Shown one piece after another: positions 1-10,315 of a stretch of 64,000 nucleotides of DNA. Origin of the DNA: Pectinophora gossypiella (lineage: Eukaryota > Arthropoda > Insecta > Lepidoptera > Gelechiidae); NCBI RefSeq assembly GCF_024362695.1, contig NC_065426.1, positions 9,826,236 to 9,890,235 on the forward strand, given 5' to 3'. How positions within the stretch are numbered: position 1 is the stretch's first letter; each line of letters opens with the position of its first letter. The notes under the pieces were generated by a model. It worked only from the letters and a program-made list of their open reading frames with translations. It made no database searches and was not told the origin of the DNA. Made by a program: the position numbers and the translations under genes.

Positions 1-1059
1 GATGCACTCGATGCAGTTAAAAAGAGAAAGAAAATAGCACGCGGGCGATGCGTGATTTTGGTAGGTAGGCAGGAAGATAAGATTCTGTTGCATGAAGTAA
101 GTATGGAAAAAAACAAAAGCTATAGTTCTGTAGGCCTATTCTCTAAAAACCGAGGTCTGTCGAAAAGCGGAGGTCCGTGTTGCTCTATGCTAAAAATCAA
201 AATATATCAAAATCTTATTTTTTTTTATTTATTTTTTTTGTTAATAGCGATTTTGAATATCAAGAATAAAACAATATTAAATTAGCTTTCTACAAGTTTA
301 ACTTTTACTATGTAAATTACACTGTGTTGCTAAAATGATTTGTCATTTTAGCAAAAAATATTTTATTTATTTCTTTGATAATGACACCTACTGTAAATAA
401 TATTTTTTTACGGGTTTTTTGACAGAAATCAGTTTGCCACTAAAGCTAAAACTGTAAAAGCTACAAAACATGTTTACCGTACTATAGATATTACAAATTA
501 CAGTAAGTACTAACTACTTAATTAAGTACATTTTATTTTATTTTATTTTTAAGATTTTTACCGTTGTACCTATATGTATAGGTACCTACTTATAATAAAC
601 AATATACTTAAGTGGTTGCAAATATAATAATTATATTAATCCAACCAAAAATAATTAGAAGTGACTGAACGAAGGTTTTAAATGGTAATTAATTTACGTA
701 AAGTATCAAGTTATGATAAACTATAATATTTATGCTATTTATAGGAAAATGGTATCTCTAATGGCCCAGTTAGGGGGACATGTTTACTTACGTATTTTAC
801 CTTAGAAATCAAATTATATATCTGTAATGTTTTTACATACCTTTTTGACCTACCATTTTTTTGATAGACTTGTGAATAATAAACTAACAACTTTTTTACC
901 GGGAAAAAAGTTCGAAGTAAAAATAAAAAATGTATATTACGCAGTAACTACCTAATTATTTTAAAATAAAAACAAGAACGCGATGGTTTTAGTGATGGAT
1001 AATAACGCCTTTCCTTACTACGTTCTCCAAAAAAAAAAGAAGATGGCACTGTCCTGATT
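1..1059. other. AT-rich stretch, no exon recognised
   Basis: I see no conserved coding segment or recognised repeat here. If the signal-peptide exon at 1534-1596 continues leftwards, this is probably part of its intron. Confidence 0.4.
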
Positions 1060-1411
1060 TATCATGATGATTACCTATTTTTCATTACTCGGGTACATAA
1101 TTATTCAAAAATATAATGTAAAGGCAGAACTCAAAAGCATAATATATAAAAATCATTGTTGCTTGATATTTGAATCAAATTATTTATAGAATTAGGTACC
1201 TATGCTACCTTTATTGCTTCTATTTATTTTGATCAGAATAATACTGGGTGGAATATGTATGTGTCTGGGTGTAATAAAAAGGGTCATCATTCATTTATAC
1301 CCAAAAAACAAAGATAAATATGTCTGTTATCCATGAAATTAGAAGGTTAAACAAAGGCAAATTTATATTAACGCCATCGATATTTTTTTGGTGAAGCCTG
1401 GAAATTATCTC
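1060..1411 (+). mobile_element. THAP-like repeat, copy 1
   Basis: This shares a series of blocks with 47590-48066, including GTTGCTTGATATTT, TTTTGATCAGAATAAT and TGTCTGTTATCCATGAAATT. In the middle it reads VSGCNKKGHHSFIPK, which resembles the start of a THAP zinc finger (first Cys, Gly-Cys, Lys/Gly/His, then Phe-x-Pro-Lys). The frame stops soon after, so it is a relic. A P-element-type THAP transposase or a captured host THAP exon are both possible sources. Confidence 0.5.
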
Positions 1412-1533
1412 ATTATAATAAGTTTACTTCATTTTATAAAATCTGAACCCACTTAGGTACATGCTTAAAAAAATACGATTTAAAAAATAGGGTTAAAAAT
1501 ACTGAGGGTATTAAAAAAAGAAAAAGCACTTAC

Positions 1534-1596
1534 CTCACCACATACCACGAAACTAACACTCAGTAAACAAACCACCAAACTAATAAACAACTTCAT
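1534..1596 (-). CDS. First coding exon of a secreted protein (signal peptide only)
   Basis: Read on the minus strand from the ATG at 1596-1594, this exon encodes 21 residues, MKLFISLVVCLLSVSFVVCG followed by E, then a consensus donor GTAAGT at 1533-1528. The short positive n-region, long hydrophobic core and small residues near the end are a classic cleavable signal peptide. The exon ends in phase 0. No downstream exon is recognisable between 1 and 1533, so the gene presumably continues beyond the left edge. Family unknown: many small insect secreted proteins begin this way. The donor immediately after the signal peptide is what makes this more than a chance ORF. Confidence 0.6.
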
Positions 1597-2137
1597 TTTA
1601 GTATTTATTTTCACTGGCAGAATACCTATTTATTTTGTTTTGGCACTGGCTGTGTAACGCAACACCTTTGCCAACGTCTTGCTTTCCCGCGGGCCGGCGA
1701 ACGAATGCTTGACGCAGCAAAACATTGGTGCACCAGAACAGCTGATTACATACCGCCATTATGAAATGATGATCCACTCTGTCAACAATGGCGGGAAAAC
1801 GATTGTTTGGGATGGTTTAACGTACATTGATTGTTTTGAGCTGCGTGGTATTTTAGTTTTATCTTTGTATGGAATAGTATTTGACAGACAATGACGCCTG
1901 TTATCACTTTCGAGGTAGTCGGAACCAAAAGGTAACTGTTAGCCCTATCATAATTATATTATATCCTGTTAGTACCATTCCATACAAAAATCTCGTTTTT
2001 AGCGTGTACCACCTTATTGCGTTCTTCTTCTACATAAGCGCGAGCGAGACAGAGTCCACACTCACTCCATTACTCCTTAACAGTTTAGGCGTCTTCCTTG
2101 TTTCAATACGTTTGTAACGGCATAGAATGAACGGCAA

Positions 2138-2300
2138 CTCTTCGCTTCCCACCAGCGTCTGAGCTAGGTTTACCGCACCCCCCTCGAAAATAGTTTAGAC
2201 TTTAATCGTATGGCGTCAGAAGTCACACAGATAGATGCGCGTGTACGATAATGTCAAAGTGTAGTGTGTGTAAAACGAGGTTATTTGTATGAAGTCGAAG
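2138..2300 (+). repeat. Family G repeat
   Basis: It carries the block GCTGAGCTAGGTTTACC and, further on, a C-rich stretch and a CGTATGG-CGTCAGA block. The same order recurs at 51112-51260, with fragments near 49440-49515, 60265-60350 and 39745-39815. No coding capacity is seen. Confidence 0.55.
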
Positions 2301-2399
2301 TGTCCGGGGTGTGGTAACGGTATCTAAGGACTAGACGTAAGTTTATATTCGTAGATTATAGCGCCAAGACAAGCCCATGTGAAGTTTAGCGGTGTTATT

Positions 2400-2690
2400 A
2401 TCATTATCACCAGCCCATTAACGTCCCCACTGCTGGGGCACGGGCCTTCCCTATGGATGGATAGGGAGATCGGGCCTTAAACCACCACGCGGGCCCAGTG
2501 CGGATTGGTGGTTATTAACGACTGCTAATGCAGCCGGGACCAACGGCTTAACGTGCCTTCCGAAGCACGGAGGAGCTCGAGATGAAAACTTTTTTTTTGT
2601 GGTCACCCATCCTATGACCGGCCTTTGCGAAAGTTGCTTAACTTCAACAATCGCAGACCGAGCGCGTTTACCGCTGCGCCACCGAGCACC
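2400..2690 (-). mobile_element. SINE-B, full length, with TSD
   Basis: On the minus strand it begins with a tRNA-like box A (GGCGCAGCGG), continues into a 5S-rRNA-like segment (AAGTTAAGCAAC, then GGATGGGTGACC), an A-rich run, the shared SINE core (CCGTGCTTCGGAAGGCACG), and ends in a tail with CCCAGCAGTGGGGACGTTAA. It is flanked by the 13-bp duplication TAGCGGTGTTATT at 2387-2399 and 2691-2703, which fixes the insertion boundaries. Confidence 0.85.
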
Positions 2691-3003
2691 TAGCGGTGTT
2701 ATTTTAACTATATTGTTAATTTGTTTTTGTATTATATAATAAAAAAAATACCATTTTAAAACGCATTCTTTGTTTTTTATTGGTTTCCTGTCCGACATAG
2801 AAGCAAATATTAGCATTCAATGTACGTACAACACCTAACAATTACCATCGACTTCGTAATTTTTAAGTAAACGTGGTATTAAATGACCATTTTGTGATAA
2901 CATTTTGACCAATTTGACCGTAATAAGCCAGTAAATCTCTTACGAAGCATACTATTTTAGTTTGTTTTTATTATTGTAGCTTTTTATCTGGAAACTGATG
3001 TTT

Positions 3004-3323
3004 TCTTCTTCTCTCGTGTGGGTTGTGAGGTGAATTACCAACCTCATCAACCCCGGTCAGGGTTACTATTGAGCCGGCAAAGGGCCCTGATATGACTCAT
3101 GTAACGACTACTAACTTACATCAGTAAGTAGTAACCGGGACCAACGGCTTAACGTGCCTTTCGAGGCACGGATCTTATTTTCGGACAATCAGGTGATCAG
3201 CCTGTAATGTCCTAACCAAACTAGGGATCACAAAGTGAGTTTTGTGATTTGTCCCCACCGGGATTCGAACCCGAGACCTCCGGACCGTGAGCCTAACGCT
3301 CAGCCACTGGACCACGGAGGCCG
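3004..3323 (-). mobile_element. SINE-A, near full length
   Basis: On the minus strand it starts GGCCTCCGTGGTCCAGTGG (box A-like) and has box B GGTTCGAATCCC. The shared core with GCACGTTAAGCCGTTGG follows, and the tail ends near CACACGAGAGAAGAAG. It is tRNA-derived and non-coding. Confidence 0.8.
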
Positions 3324-3445
3324 TTGATGTGATGAGATGATACACTCTATAGGTCAAATATCTTAATATTATTACCATAATTTAATTTGTTTCCTTTATA
3401 ATTTTACTAGTTATTCAACCCAACTTCGCCTGGGTAATACAGATT

Positions 3446-3530
3446 GTTAGTGACATCGTAACAAATACAAAGGGGATTGATTCAAACCATGATTCTGAGT
3501 TAATATCAAGTGGAATTTTCTTCTTTCACA
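3446..3530 (+). repeat. MITE-1 single-arm fragment
   Basis: Contains TGTTAGTGACATCGTAAC and TATCAAGTGGAATTTTC, the left arm of MITE-1, without the matching right arm. The rest of 3324-3874 shows no gene. Confidence 0.6.
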
Positions 3531-3874
3531 ATACAAGTTTTTATTTCGGGCGTGTTTTATTACGACTTATGCGATTTAGACCGCAATCCGTAATATCCTA
3601 CAGGATTCTTCACTATCCTAGTTATTGAAATAGATTTTTATCTACTTATCATAAGGTGCTCGGGTTAATACTCGCGTTTTATCATCCAAAAGTTTCCAAA
3701 TCCACAGTGAATCATTAATTTCTCTAATAGTTTTAATCACGACGTCGCTGCGTGATAGATTGGTAAGTAAATACTATTAAATTTCTGATAACTAATTGTA
3801 ATTTGAAAAGTGGGTCGCGTCACGTCTTTAAACATAAGTAGGTAGATATACCTACTTACCTTGCGAAAGAAAGA

Positions 3875-4040
3875 TGTAAGATGATCCGTGCTTCGGAGGG
3901 CCCGGATCCCGGCTATTAGCCGTAAAAATACCTCCACCAACCCGCAGTGGAGCAGCGTGGTGGAGTATGCTCCATACCCCCTCCGGTTGATGGAGAGGAG
4001 GCCTGTGCCCAGCAGTGAGACGTATACTTATAGGCTTTTC
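3875..4040 (+). mobile_element. SINE-C, 5'-truncated
   Basis: It begins in the shared core (GATCCGTGCTTCGGAGGG), then ATTAGCCGTAAAAA, CCTCCACCAACCCGCAGTGG and the tail GTGCCCAGCAGTGAGACGTA. Confidence 0.75.
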
Positions 4041-4180
4041 ATGTTTGTGTAAAGACCACAAGATCTTATCTAAAAATAAAATATAATACACAACGCGGTC
4101 TTATCACCCATGCAGTAATTTCTTCCAGGTAATCTTTAGGTAGGTGCAGGAACAAGTTTATACAATTTAATTTAATAGTA

Positions 4181-4321
4181 CGGTCACGAGCATTAATATG
4201 TATGCACTTTGGTACCATATCACATTAACTTTTTTGACAAATTGAACTGAAGTCTCACTAAATGTCAAATATGTTAGTGCGACAGAGTCCTAAAGTGGGT
4301 ACATTATATTGCTCATGACTG
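4181..4321 (+). mobile_element. MITE-2
   Basis: A short non-coding element bounded by imperfect inverted termini, CGGTCACGAGCA on the left and TGCTCATGACTG on the right, flanked by TA on both sides. Seven or more near-identical copies occur in the window. Confidence 0.8.
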
Positions 4322-4324
4322 TAC

Positions 4325-4510
4325 GGGCCTCCCCTCAATCAACCGTAGTGGGCATGGTGCATACTCCACCACGCTGCTCCACTGCGGGTTGGTGGAGGTG
4401 TTTTTACGGCTAATAGCCGGGACCAACGGCTTAACGTGCCCTCCGAAGCACGGAATCATCTTACTTTTTCGGACAATCAGGTGATTCAAGCCTGCAATGT
4501 CCTATTAAAC
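4325..4510 (-). mobile_element. SINE-C, head-truncated
   Basis: Minus-strand copy of SINE-C from the segment after box B (TTGAATCACCTGATTGTCC) through the core to the tail. It abuts the MITE-2 at 4181-4321. Confidence 0.7.
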
Positions 4511-4539
4511 GTCTGACGGCATAGATTGAATATCTTATT

Positions 4540-4627
4540 TGACATTTAATTTCGACGGTTTTATTTGTCAGAAAAGTTAATGTGACATGGTTTCAGAGTG
4601 TATACATGTTAGTACTCGTGACCGTAC
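4540..4627 (-). repeat. Degenerate MITE-2 fragment
   Basis: Contains AAAAGTTAATGTGACATGG and the terminus ACTCGTGACCGTA in the opposite orientation to the copy at 4181-4321. Confidence 0.55.
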
Positions 4628-4958
4628 CCAGCTGTGCGACGTATATAGGCTGTTTATGTTATGTATGTTATAATTATATGTTATGCAAGTTGGCAACAAA
4701 TCATGTAAACATCTTACTATTGCCATTACAGAGATTATACTTAGTTATATTTATATCGGGTTAAGCCGCCTGGCATGCGATAAACAAGTAGGTATAATGA
4801 TCGACGCGTGATCATTTATTGATTAGAAAGTATTAGTATCCATCTGAATGGGCATAGTGTGATATGGCCGTGATCTATTAACTATTATACACCTCTGCCT
4901 ACCCCTCGGGGGATACAGGCGTGATGCTGTTACTTTAGTGACTACCTTTTACTCTGGT

Positions 4959-5227
4959 GTTTTTTTTGACGTGACTTATTGTAGATTTGCCGCAGATGGC
5001 ATTAACTATTTGGCCGGATAAATGGGGAGCGCTGAAGGCTCTCACCCGATACAACGATTGTTTAAGACAACAGGCCTGAGGGTGCCCAGTTGGGCGCGAA
5101 CCTCGGCTCAGGGCGTCGTCTGAGTGGAAAAATATTTGAAAGAATTAATCGACCCTAGTGGGTCGATAGCGATAAGCGCTGATTGAAGGAAATCATCGAC
5201 CACGCCGGCGGGGTCGGTATCGGTGTC
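4959..5227 (-). mobile_element. LINE-T insertion with TSD
   Basis: A run of T at 4960-4968 on the plus strand is the A tail of a minus-oriented insert, followed by GACGTGACTTATTGTAG and GCCGCAGATGGCATTAACTA. The duplication TTTACTCTGGT is at 4948-4958 and 5228-5238. This is one of the two longest copies; others share the same 3' end and are truncated at different 5' points, as expected of target-primed reverse transcription. Confidence 0.8.
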
Positions 5228-5429
5228 TTTACTCTGGTACCGAAGATAAGCGTTCATTCATTCACAGATGATATTAGAGTGTTGCTTATCGGACATATAT
5301 TTTTTTATCAATGCCACTAATCCCCCACGCATATACATCGTGGACGTTTTAAAATAGGTACAGGTTAGAGCCGAAACATATAACCGCGTTGCGACGCCGC
5401 GATGCCGCGACGTGACGCGTATTGCAGCG

Positions 5430-5744
5430 TTATGACGTCATAAGCAATAAGTTTCTTACGATGATCCATGGCGGAAACACGTCTATCCACAATAAAAAAT
5501 CACCATGCATCGGATGGCGGCTGTCCTTTATCATTTTTGTCCGTTCTACAGCGCCAGCAACCTCCCGTCGGATTTCAGGGGGTGCTATTCCGGCAAGAGG
5601 GTACAGCATATGAACCGGTGTTGGTTTCAGACAGCCTGTAATAATGCGACACGTGTCGTTCAAAGCTGTACTAACCTCCTTTGCATGAGTAGAACGGCTC
5701 CAAACAGGAGCAGCGTACTCACCGGCGCTGTAGCATAGTGCCAA
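5430..5744 (-). pseudogene. LINE reverse-transcriptase ORF fragment, inverted half
   Basis: The minus strand encodes about 105 residues with GEYAAPVWSRSTHAKEV, TCRIITGCLKPTPVHMLYPL and AGIAPPEIRRE, a familiar region downstream of the reverse-transcriptase domain in insect Jockey/CR1-type non-LTR elements. It is truncated at both ends. It lies immediately before a plus-strand piece (5764-5910) from nearer the 3' end of the same type of ORF. The opposite orientations fit a twin-priming 5' inversion. Confidence 0.65.
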
Positions 5745-5763
5745 ACCGGTCGTGCGGAGAACC

Positions 5764-5910
5764 TTAGATTGCGAGTGTGGAGTATCACCACAAACTATGG
5801 CTCACCTTTTGTGCTGTCCTAAGTGCCCTAACACCTGCACTATTAAAGACCTTTACGAAGCCACTGACAATGCCGTAAGCGTGGGCCATTATTGGTCAGC
5901 AAAAATTTAG
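5764..5910 (+). pseudogene. LINE ORF C-terminus, 3' half of the inverted insertion
   Basis: The plus strand encodes LDCECGVSPQTMAHLLCCPK and then CPNTCTIKDLYEATDNAVSV, ending at TAG 5908-5910. The Cys-x-Cys...His...Cys-x-x-Cys pattern is the C-terminal zinc-knuckle-like end of Jockey-type LINE ORF2. The following 3' sequence (TCGATCGCCATCGACTCGCA) recurs in reverse at 27160-27255, an independent copy of the 3' end. Confidence 0.65.
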
Positions 5911-6074
5911 TTTCGATCGCCATCGACTCGCAAAGAAGAATAAAAAATCACGAGGAACTGGTTACCCATACGACAATAAAACGTATTTTTTCGCGCCGCC
6001 GCCGCAACGCCGTAACGCAAACTGCCGATTTCAGCGTTGCGGCGTCGCAACGCGGTTATGTGTTTCGGCTCTTA

Positions 6075-6270
6075 GGTCACAAACCTCCGAAAATGCATCT
6101 CGGGAATGTGAGTTACCTCACGATGTGTTCCTTCACCGCTGAGCACGTGATAATCATTTATGAATTCGAAATAAATTCGACAATCATTGGTTTAGGCCTG
6201 TGCTGGATTCGAACCTGCGACCTCAAAGTGAGAGGCAAGCGTTTTACCAACTGAACCACGGCTCTTATGA
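6075..6270 (-). mobile_element. SINE-D
   Basis: Minus-strand tRNA-derived SINE: box A-like GGTTCAGTTGGTAAAACG, box B GGTTCGAATCCAGC, then ATGATTATCACGTGCTCAGC and GGAACACATCGTGAGG. Its 3' part appears interrupted by the Harbinger-like element to the left. Confidence 0.75.
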
Positions 6271-6317
6271 ACTGGAGTTACTATTAAAAGTAAAATAAGT
6301 AACTTAGTAATTGCTTA

Positions 6318-6551
6318 GTGATTGGAAGAGGCAAGATGATTGGACACCTAATAAGACACGACGAATTTATTAAAAACATCATAGAAGGAAAGAGAGGAAG
6401 GGGAAGACCAAGAAGAGCTTACATGGAACAGATTAAAGAAAAGGTTAACGTCGTGTTTTATAGGGAAGTCAAGGAGTTGGCCTTTGATAGATTGGAATGG
6501 AAAATGCTACACCGACTAGAGCGTGGCTCTAAAATTCATGATGATGAGTAA
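6318..6551 (+). pseudogene. LINE ORF C-terminus relic
   Basis: The plus strand encodes MIGHLIRHDEFIKNIIEGKR, then GRGRPRRAYMEQIKEKVNVV and EVKELAFDRLEW, ending at 6551. This GHL-RHD...GKR-RGRPR...Y-M-E-Q pattern is the C-terminal end of an insect non-LTR element ORF. Related minus-strand pieces lie at 8826-8995 and 53185-53345. Only the 3' end survives. Confidence 0.75.
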
Positions 6552-6952
6552 TTGCCTACCTACTTACTTACCTATTTATGATAATAACATCGCATTCCGG
6601 TTGCGTGTTATCAATGCACTTCCTTATCGGACAGCTGCTGTGTTTTGCATCGCGATTTTGTCATACTTTATATAGGTACCTATTCAACTTACAAACCTAA
6701 ACTAACGCCTTTTTCCCAGCGGGGTAAGCAGAGACTATGGAATTCCGTTTGCTTCGATACACTTTTCACTCCTCTTTTATTATTCTTCTCTTCTTGCTTC
6801 TTCTTGTGTTCTCGCAAATAAATTGATTAGATTTGACTTCTTTTGCTTCCTCCACATTCATCAATAGTTTCATACGGGTGTAAGTATGATGAACGCCCAT
6901 TCAGATTTCTGCTTCTTATCGTTTCAGGTGTCAGGTCTTATCTGGTGTCAGG

Positions 6953-7150
6953 GTTATTACTGAGCTGCCAAAGGCCCCTGACATGGCTCATGTAATGACT
7001 ACATACTTACATCAGTAAGTAGTACCTAACCGGGACCAACGGCTTAACGTGCCTTCCGAAGCACGGATCATCTTACTTTCGGACAATCAGGTGATGACTG
7101 TGATGTCCTAACCAAACTCGGGATCACAAATTGATATGTCCTCACCGGGT
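6953..7150 (-). mobile_element. SINE-A, head-truncated
   Basis: Carries the minus-strand SINE-A tail and core (CCAACGGCTTAACGTGCC on plus) but lacks an intact tRNA-like head. Confidence 0.7.
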
Positions 7151-7339
7151 CACAGATTCAGATTTGATGGTACTAAGGAAATCTCCAATTTGGTCAATGT
7201 ACGTCCTTCTAGGTTTCTTCTTCCTATTCAACAGACATAAATATGTGCACACGCACGTATGTCTATCTCCATAATACTATTCACTGTCTCTCTTGCACTT
7301 AAGTCAGCTGGACGAAATCATTCTTAGAGTAATCTCTAT

Positions 7340-7460
7340 AACATACCCACTGCTGGGCACACGCTTCCCCTCAATCAACCGGAGGGAGTATGGAGCATAC
7401 TCCACTACGCTGCTTCACTGCGGATTGATGGACGTGTTTTACTGCTAATATCCAACCACT
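7340..7460 (-). mobile_element. SINE-C tail fragment
   Basis: Contains CTCAATCAACCGGAGGGAG and GGAGCATACTCCACTACGC in reverse orientation. A SINE-D fragment in reverse follows at about 7555-7640 (TTCCTTCACCGCTGAGC). Confidence 0.6.
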
Positions 7461-7789
7461 TAACGAGTCACATACAAAGAAAACAGTACAGGTAAGCATA
7501 AGCTTACCTACTCCAGTAGAGCAGCGTGGTGGACTATGTTCCTTAGACCTTCCTCACGATGTTTTCCTTCACCGCTGAGCGCGGGATAATCATTTATGAT
7601 CCAATGAATTCGAAAACAAATTCGACATTCATTCGCGCAACACACATGAGCAATATCATAAAACAAGAAAAGCAACATTTGACGTCTTAGATTATGAAAA
7701 TCTACTACGTAAAATGTTAAATGCGTAGACTACTATCATACTACGCATTTCACAGATACAAGTATTTGCCTAATACAAAATATATAACA

Positions 7790-7980
7790 GCGAAAGGTCA
7801 CTGACTGACTGACTGACTCACTCATCACGAAATCTCAGAAACTACAAGTGCTAGGACTCTCTGCATGAGGTTCCTTTTAGGACATAAGATGCCCACTAAG
7901 ACGGGATTTTGCGAAATTCAACCCCCAAGGGGGTAAAAAGTGGTGGTAAAGTTTGTATGAAACTTCTATAAGTAGTAGTA
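7790..7980 (+). repeat. Dispersed repeat with short GACT tandem run
   Basis: GACTGACTGACTGACTCACT is followed by AAATCTCAGAAACTACAAG and a block with AAGTTTGTATGAAACTTC. The latter recurs in reverse at 63650-63760, so this is an interspersed repeat, not unique sequence. Confidence 0.5.
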
Positions 7981-8280
7981 ACCTTGACACCAGGGTTGAT
8001 GGGGTTGGTAATCCACCTCACAACTCACACAAGAGAAGAGTAAGTACTTTGATTTAATCTAAGGTTTCAAGCGCTCGAAGTCGCGGGTAACACGCTAGCT
8101 GTTACCCTGTTATTAATAAACACCCTTTATTAAACAATATTTTCATCGCAAACACTTGAGATAAACATGTTTTTGCACTGTTGCCCCCTACGAACTTTTA
8201 TCAAATAATTATTATCTTATCTTAGTGATTGGAATAACAAGTACTTACTTAATAACATCATTATTGCAATAAGAAATTAG

Positions 8281-8482
8281 CGTTAGTGACATCGTAACGA
8301 ATACTTTGAGGGATGATTTGCACCATGATCCCGGATTGATATCTGATAATGAAAATAATTTTAAAAAACGCTAAAATTTTCATGAATTTTGAGACAGGAA
8401 ATTCCACTTTATATCAACTCAGAATCATGCATAGTCTGAATCATCCCCCTCAGAATTCGTTATGATGTCACTAACACCCTGT
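8281..8482. mobile_element. MITE-1 foldback element
   Basis: Left arm begins GTTAGTGACATCGTAACGAA; right arm ends TTACGATGTCACTAACACC in reversed form, with AATTCCACTT inside. The two arms can pair along almost their whole length. No ORF. Confidence 0.7.
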
Positions 8483-8615
8483 ATTAAGAACTCTTTGCGC
8501 ACCAATAATGGAGTTGATTCGGGCGTACGTACCCGACTTAACGTAACTTTACTATGCTAGCTGTTTTGACGCTATGATGACTGTTTTGACACTATGGTTA
8601 TCGCTATGTCGGCTG

Positions 8616-8705
8616 TTTTCAAACTCAAAAATATCTTTATACACTTTGGATTGACAATATTCGTCAAGTTTTACATAACTAACGTCTCATCCGCAGTGGC
8701 GGCCC
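8616..8705 (-). mobile_element. LINE 3'-end fragment
   Basis: Reverse copy of a 3' end (CAAACTCAAAAATATCTTTA on plus) also present at 55517-55690 and 61735-61872, where it ends AATAAAGATATTTTTGAAT. Confidence 0.5.
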
Positions 8706-8825
8706 TAGCAAAACATTTAGATGGTGCGAGATATCTTAGTGGCCCTCAGCCCTTTAAAATGCAATTTTTTTCGATTAGTTCACGGCCACCGAAATTTACC
8801 TATTTAAATCTTTTTGACGTCATCA

Positions 8826-8995
8826 CCATTAATTTAAGATTCACGCTCTTGTCGGTGTAGCATTCTCCATTCTTGTCTGTCAAAGGCCAATTCTTTCACT
8901 TCCATATAAGACACGACGTTCACCTTCTCTTTAATCTGTTCCATGTAAGCTCTTCTTGGTCTTCCCCTTCCTCTTTCCTTGTAGCTTCACTTCTA
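8826..8995 (-). pseudogene. LINE ORF C-terminus relic
   Basis: The minus strand encodes GRPRRAYMEQIKEKVNVVSY and a KELAFDRQEW-like stretch, the same family as 6318-6551. Frames are interrupted and only the 3' end is present. Confidence 0.65.
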
Positions 8996-9037
8996 CCACA
9001 TATTCACATACAGACACACACACATACCACTATATAC

Positions 9038-9180
9038 AGGGTGTTAGTGACATCGTAAAAGTATTCTGAGAGGGATGATTCAGACCATGATTCTGAGTTG
9101 ATATCAAGTGGAATTTTTCGACAGCAAATTCTACTTGATATCAAGTTAAGTTTTCGTTACGATGTCACTAACACCCTTTA
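9038..9180. mobile_element. MITE-1 foldback element, short
   Basis: Begins CAGGGTGTTAGTGACATCG and ends TTACGATGTCACTAACACCC, with the arms nearly touching (internal spacer lost). Confidence 0.7.
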
Positions 9181-9384
9181 TAAATACCACATATTCATAT
9201 TCATTTCATAGTAACCCTATCTAATCGAAAAGAAATTGGAAAGCAGATAACCTTGACAAAGACACATTTAATTATTATTTTTTGAATTATCGTTATAAAT
9301 ATTCTTTCTTATTGTTCACGGAGGTTATCTTTTACCTCACGTTGCTATGCCATAAATATCTAATTTACTTACAATGGAATAAAT

Positions 9385-9681
9385 CATCATCAGCCCATTA
9401 ACGTCCCCACTGCTGGGGCACGGGCCTTCCCTATGGATGGATAGGGAGAACGGGCCTTAAACCATCACGCGGGCCCAGTGCGGATTGATGGTTATTAACG
9501 ACTGCTAATGCAGCCTGGACTAACGGCTTAACACGTTAAGCCTTCCGAAGCACGGAGGAGCTCGAGATGAAAACGTTTTTTTTGTGGTCACCCATCCTAT
9601 GACCGGCCTTTGCGAAAGTTGCTTAACTTCAACAATCGCAGACCGAGCGCGTTTACCGCTGCGCCACCGAGCTCCTCCGCC
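9385..9681 (-). mobile_element. SINE-B, full length, with TSD
   Basis: Same structure as 2400-2690. Flanked by ATGGAATAAAT at 9374-9384 and 9682-9692. It carries a small internal duplication around AACACGTTAAGCC in the core. Confidence 0.85.
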
Positions 9682-9714
9682 ATGGAATAAATATTTATAC
9701 TTATTCCACCTTCC

Positions 9715-9897
9715 ATTCCTTCCTTCTTCGCATTGGGTGCCTCATGACGGGTACAGGCGTCGTGGCAGACATCGAAAGAGATAGCGTGACGACTTGGACG
9801 CTTGCCGGAGGGACTGGCCGGAGTACGCACAGGACCGCGAAAAATGGAAAGAGGAAGGGGAGGCCTTTGCCCAGCAGTGGGATCTTGTAGGCTAGAT
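9715..9897 (+). pseudogene. LINE ORF C-terminus with nonsense codon
   Basis: The plus strand reads GYRRRGRHRKR, a TAG at 9782-9784, then RDDLDACRRDWPEYAQDREK and WKEEGEAFAQQWDLVG with a terminal TAG. This is the typical C-terminus of an insect non-LTR element; the internal TAG falls where the family usually has Trp. The end includes GCCCAGCAGTGGGA, also found in the SINE-B and SINE-C tails. Confidence 0.65.
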
Positions 9898-9926
9898 TAG
9901 ATTAGATTCCACCTTACAAATAAAAA

Positions 9927-10312
9927 AATAAACCAGGGATAAACGTGGGTTGGAGTAATTGACAGCCAAGCAAAATTGGGTCGTGTACTAGGTTCAAGAT
10001 AAATTATGAAATTCTGATTACTAAATAAAGACACATCTAAAACTAACGAAAAACATTTTCTTTTTTCTAAATAAACTTATTTATGAATTTTAATCAAGAA
10101 AAACGTAATAATAAGTCCGACATTTTGTCACGTTTTTCTATGACGTCACAGAGTGCTTTTTCATACAAATTCCATAGTAATTTCGTGTTTTGACGTTTAG
10201 TAAAAAGTAACTGATTTGACTAGTTGGAAACTAGCCTATTGAATCCAATTATACAATTCGACTGAACTTTGCTTGGCTGTCAAACACTTAACCCACGTTC
10301 GTCCCTGCTTTA
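9927..10312. mobile_element. Family R repeat flanked by long imperfect inverted ends
   Basis: The outer flanks are mutually inverted: ACGTGGGTT...TGACAGCCAAGCAAA at 9945-9975 against TTTGCTTGGCTGTCA...AACCCACGT at 10267-10301. Inside is the AT-rich family R (GGGTCGTGTACTAGGTTCAA to CTAGTTGGAAACTAGCC), also at 33711-33978 and in reverse at 40889-41123. No ORF. Confidence 0.6.
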
Positions 10313-10315
10313 TTT

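Larger units (their letters stand above)
5368..6071. mobile_element. Harbinger-like DNA element with 33-bp inverted termini
   Basis: The left end (5368-5400) starts GAGCCGAAACATATAACCGC and the right end (6039-6071), reverse complemented, starts GAGCCGAAACACATAACCGC. They match at 32 of 33 positions. TTA flanks both sides (5365-5367, 6072-6074), which fits the TWA target preference of PIF/Harbinger elements. The interior holds a LINE relic (5430-5910). The right flank continues as a SINE-D, so this element appears to have inserted into a SINE. Confidence 0.65.
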
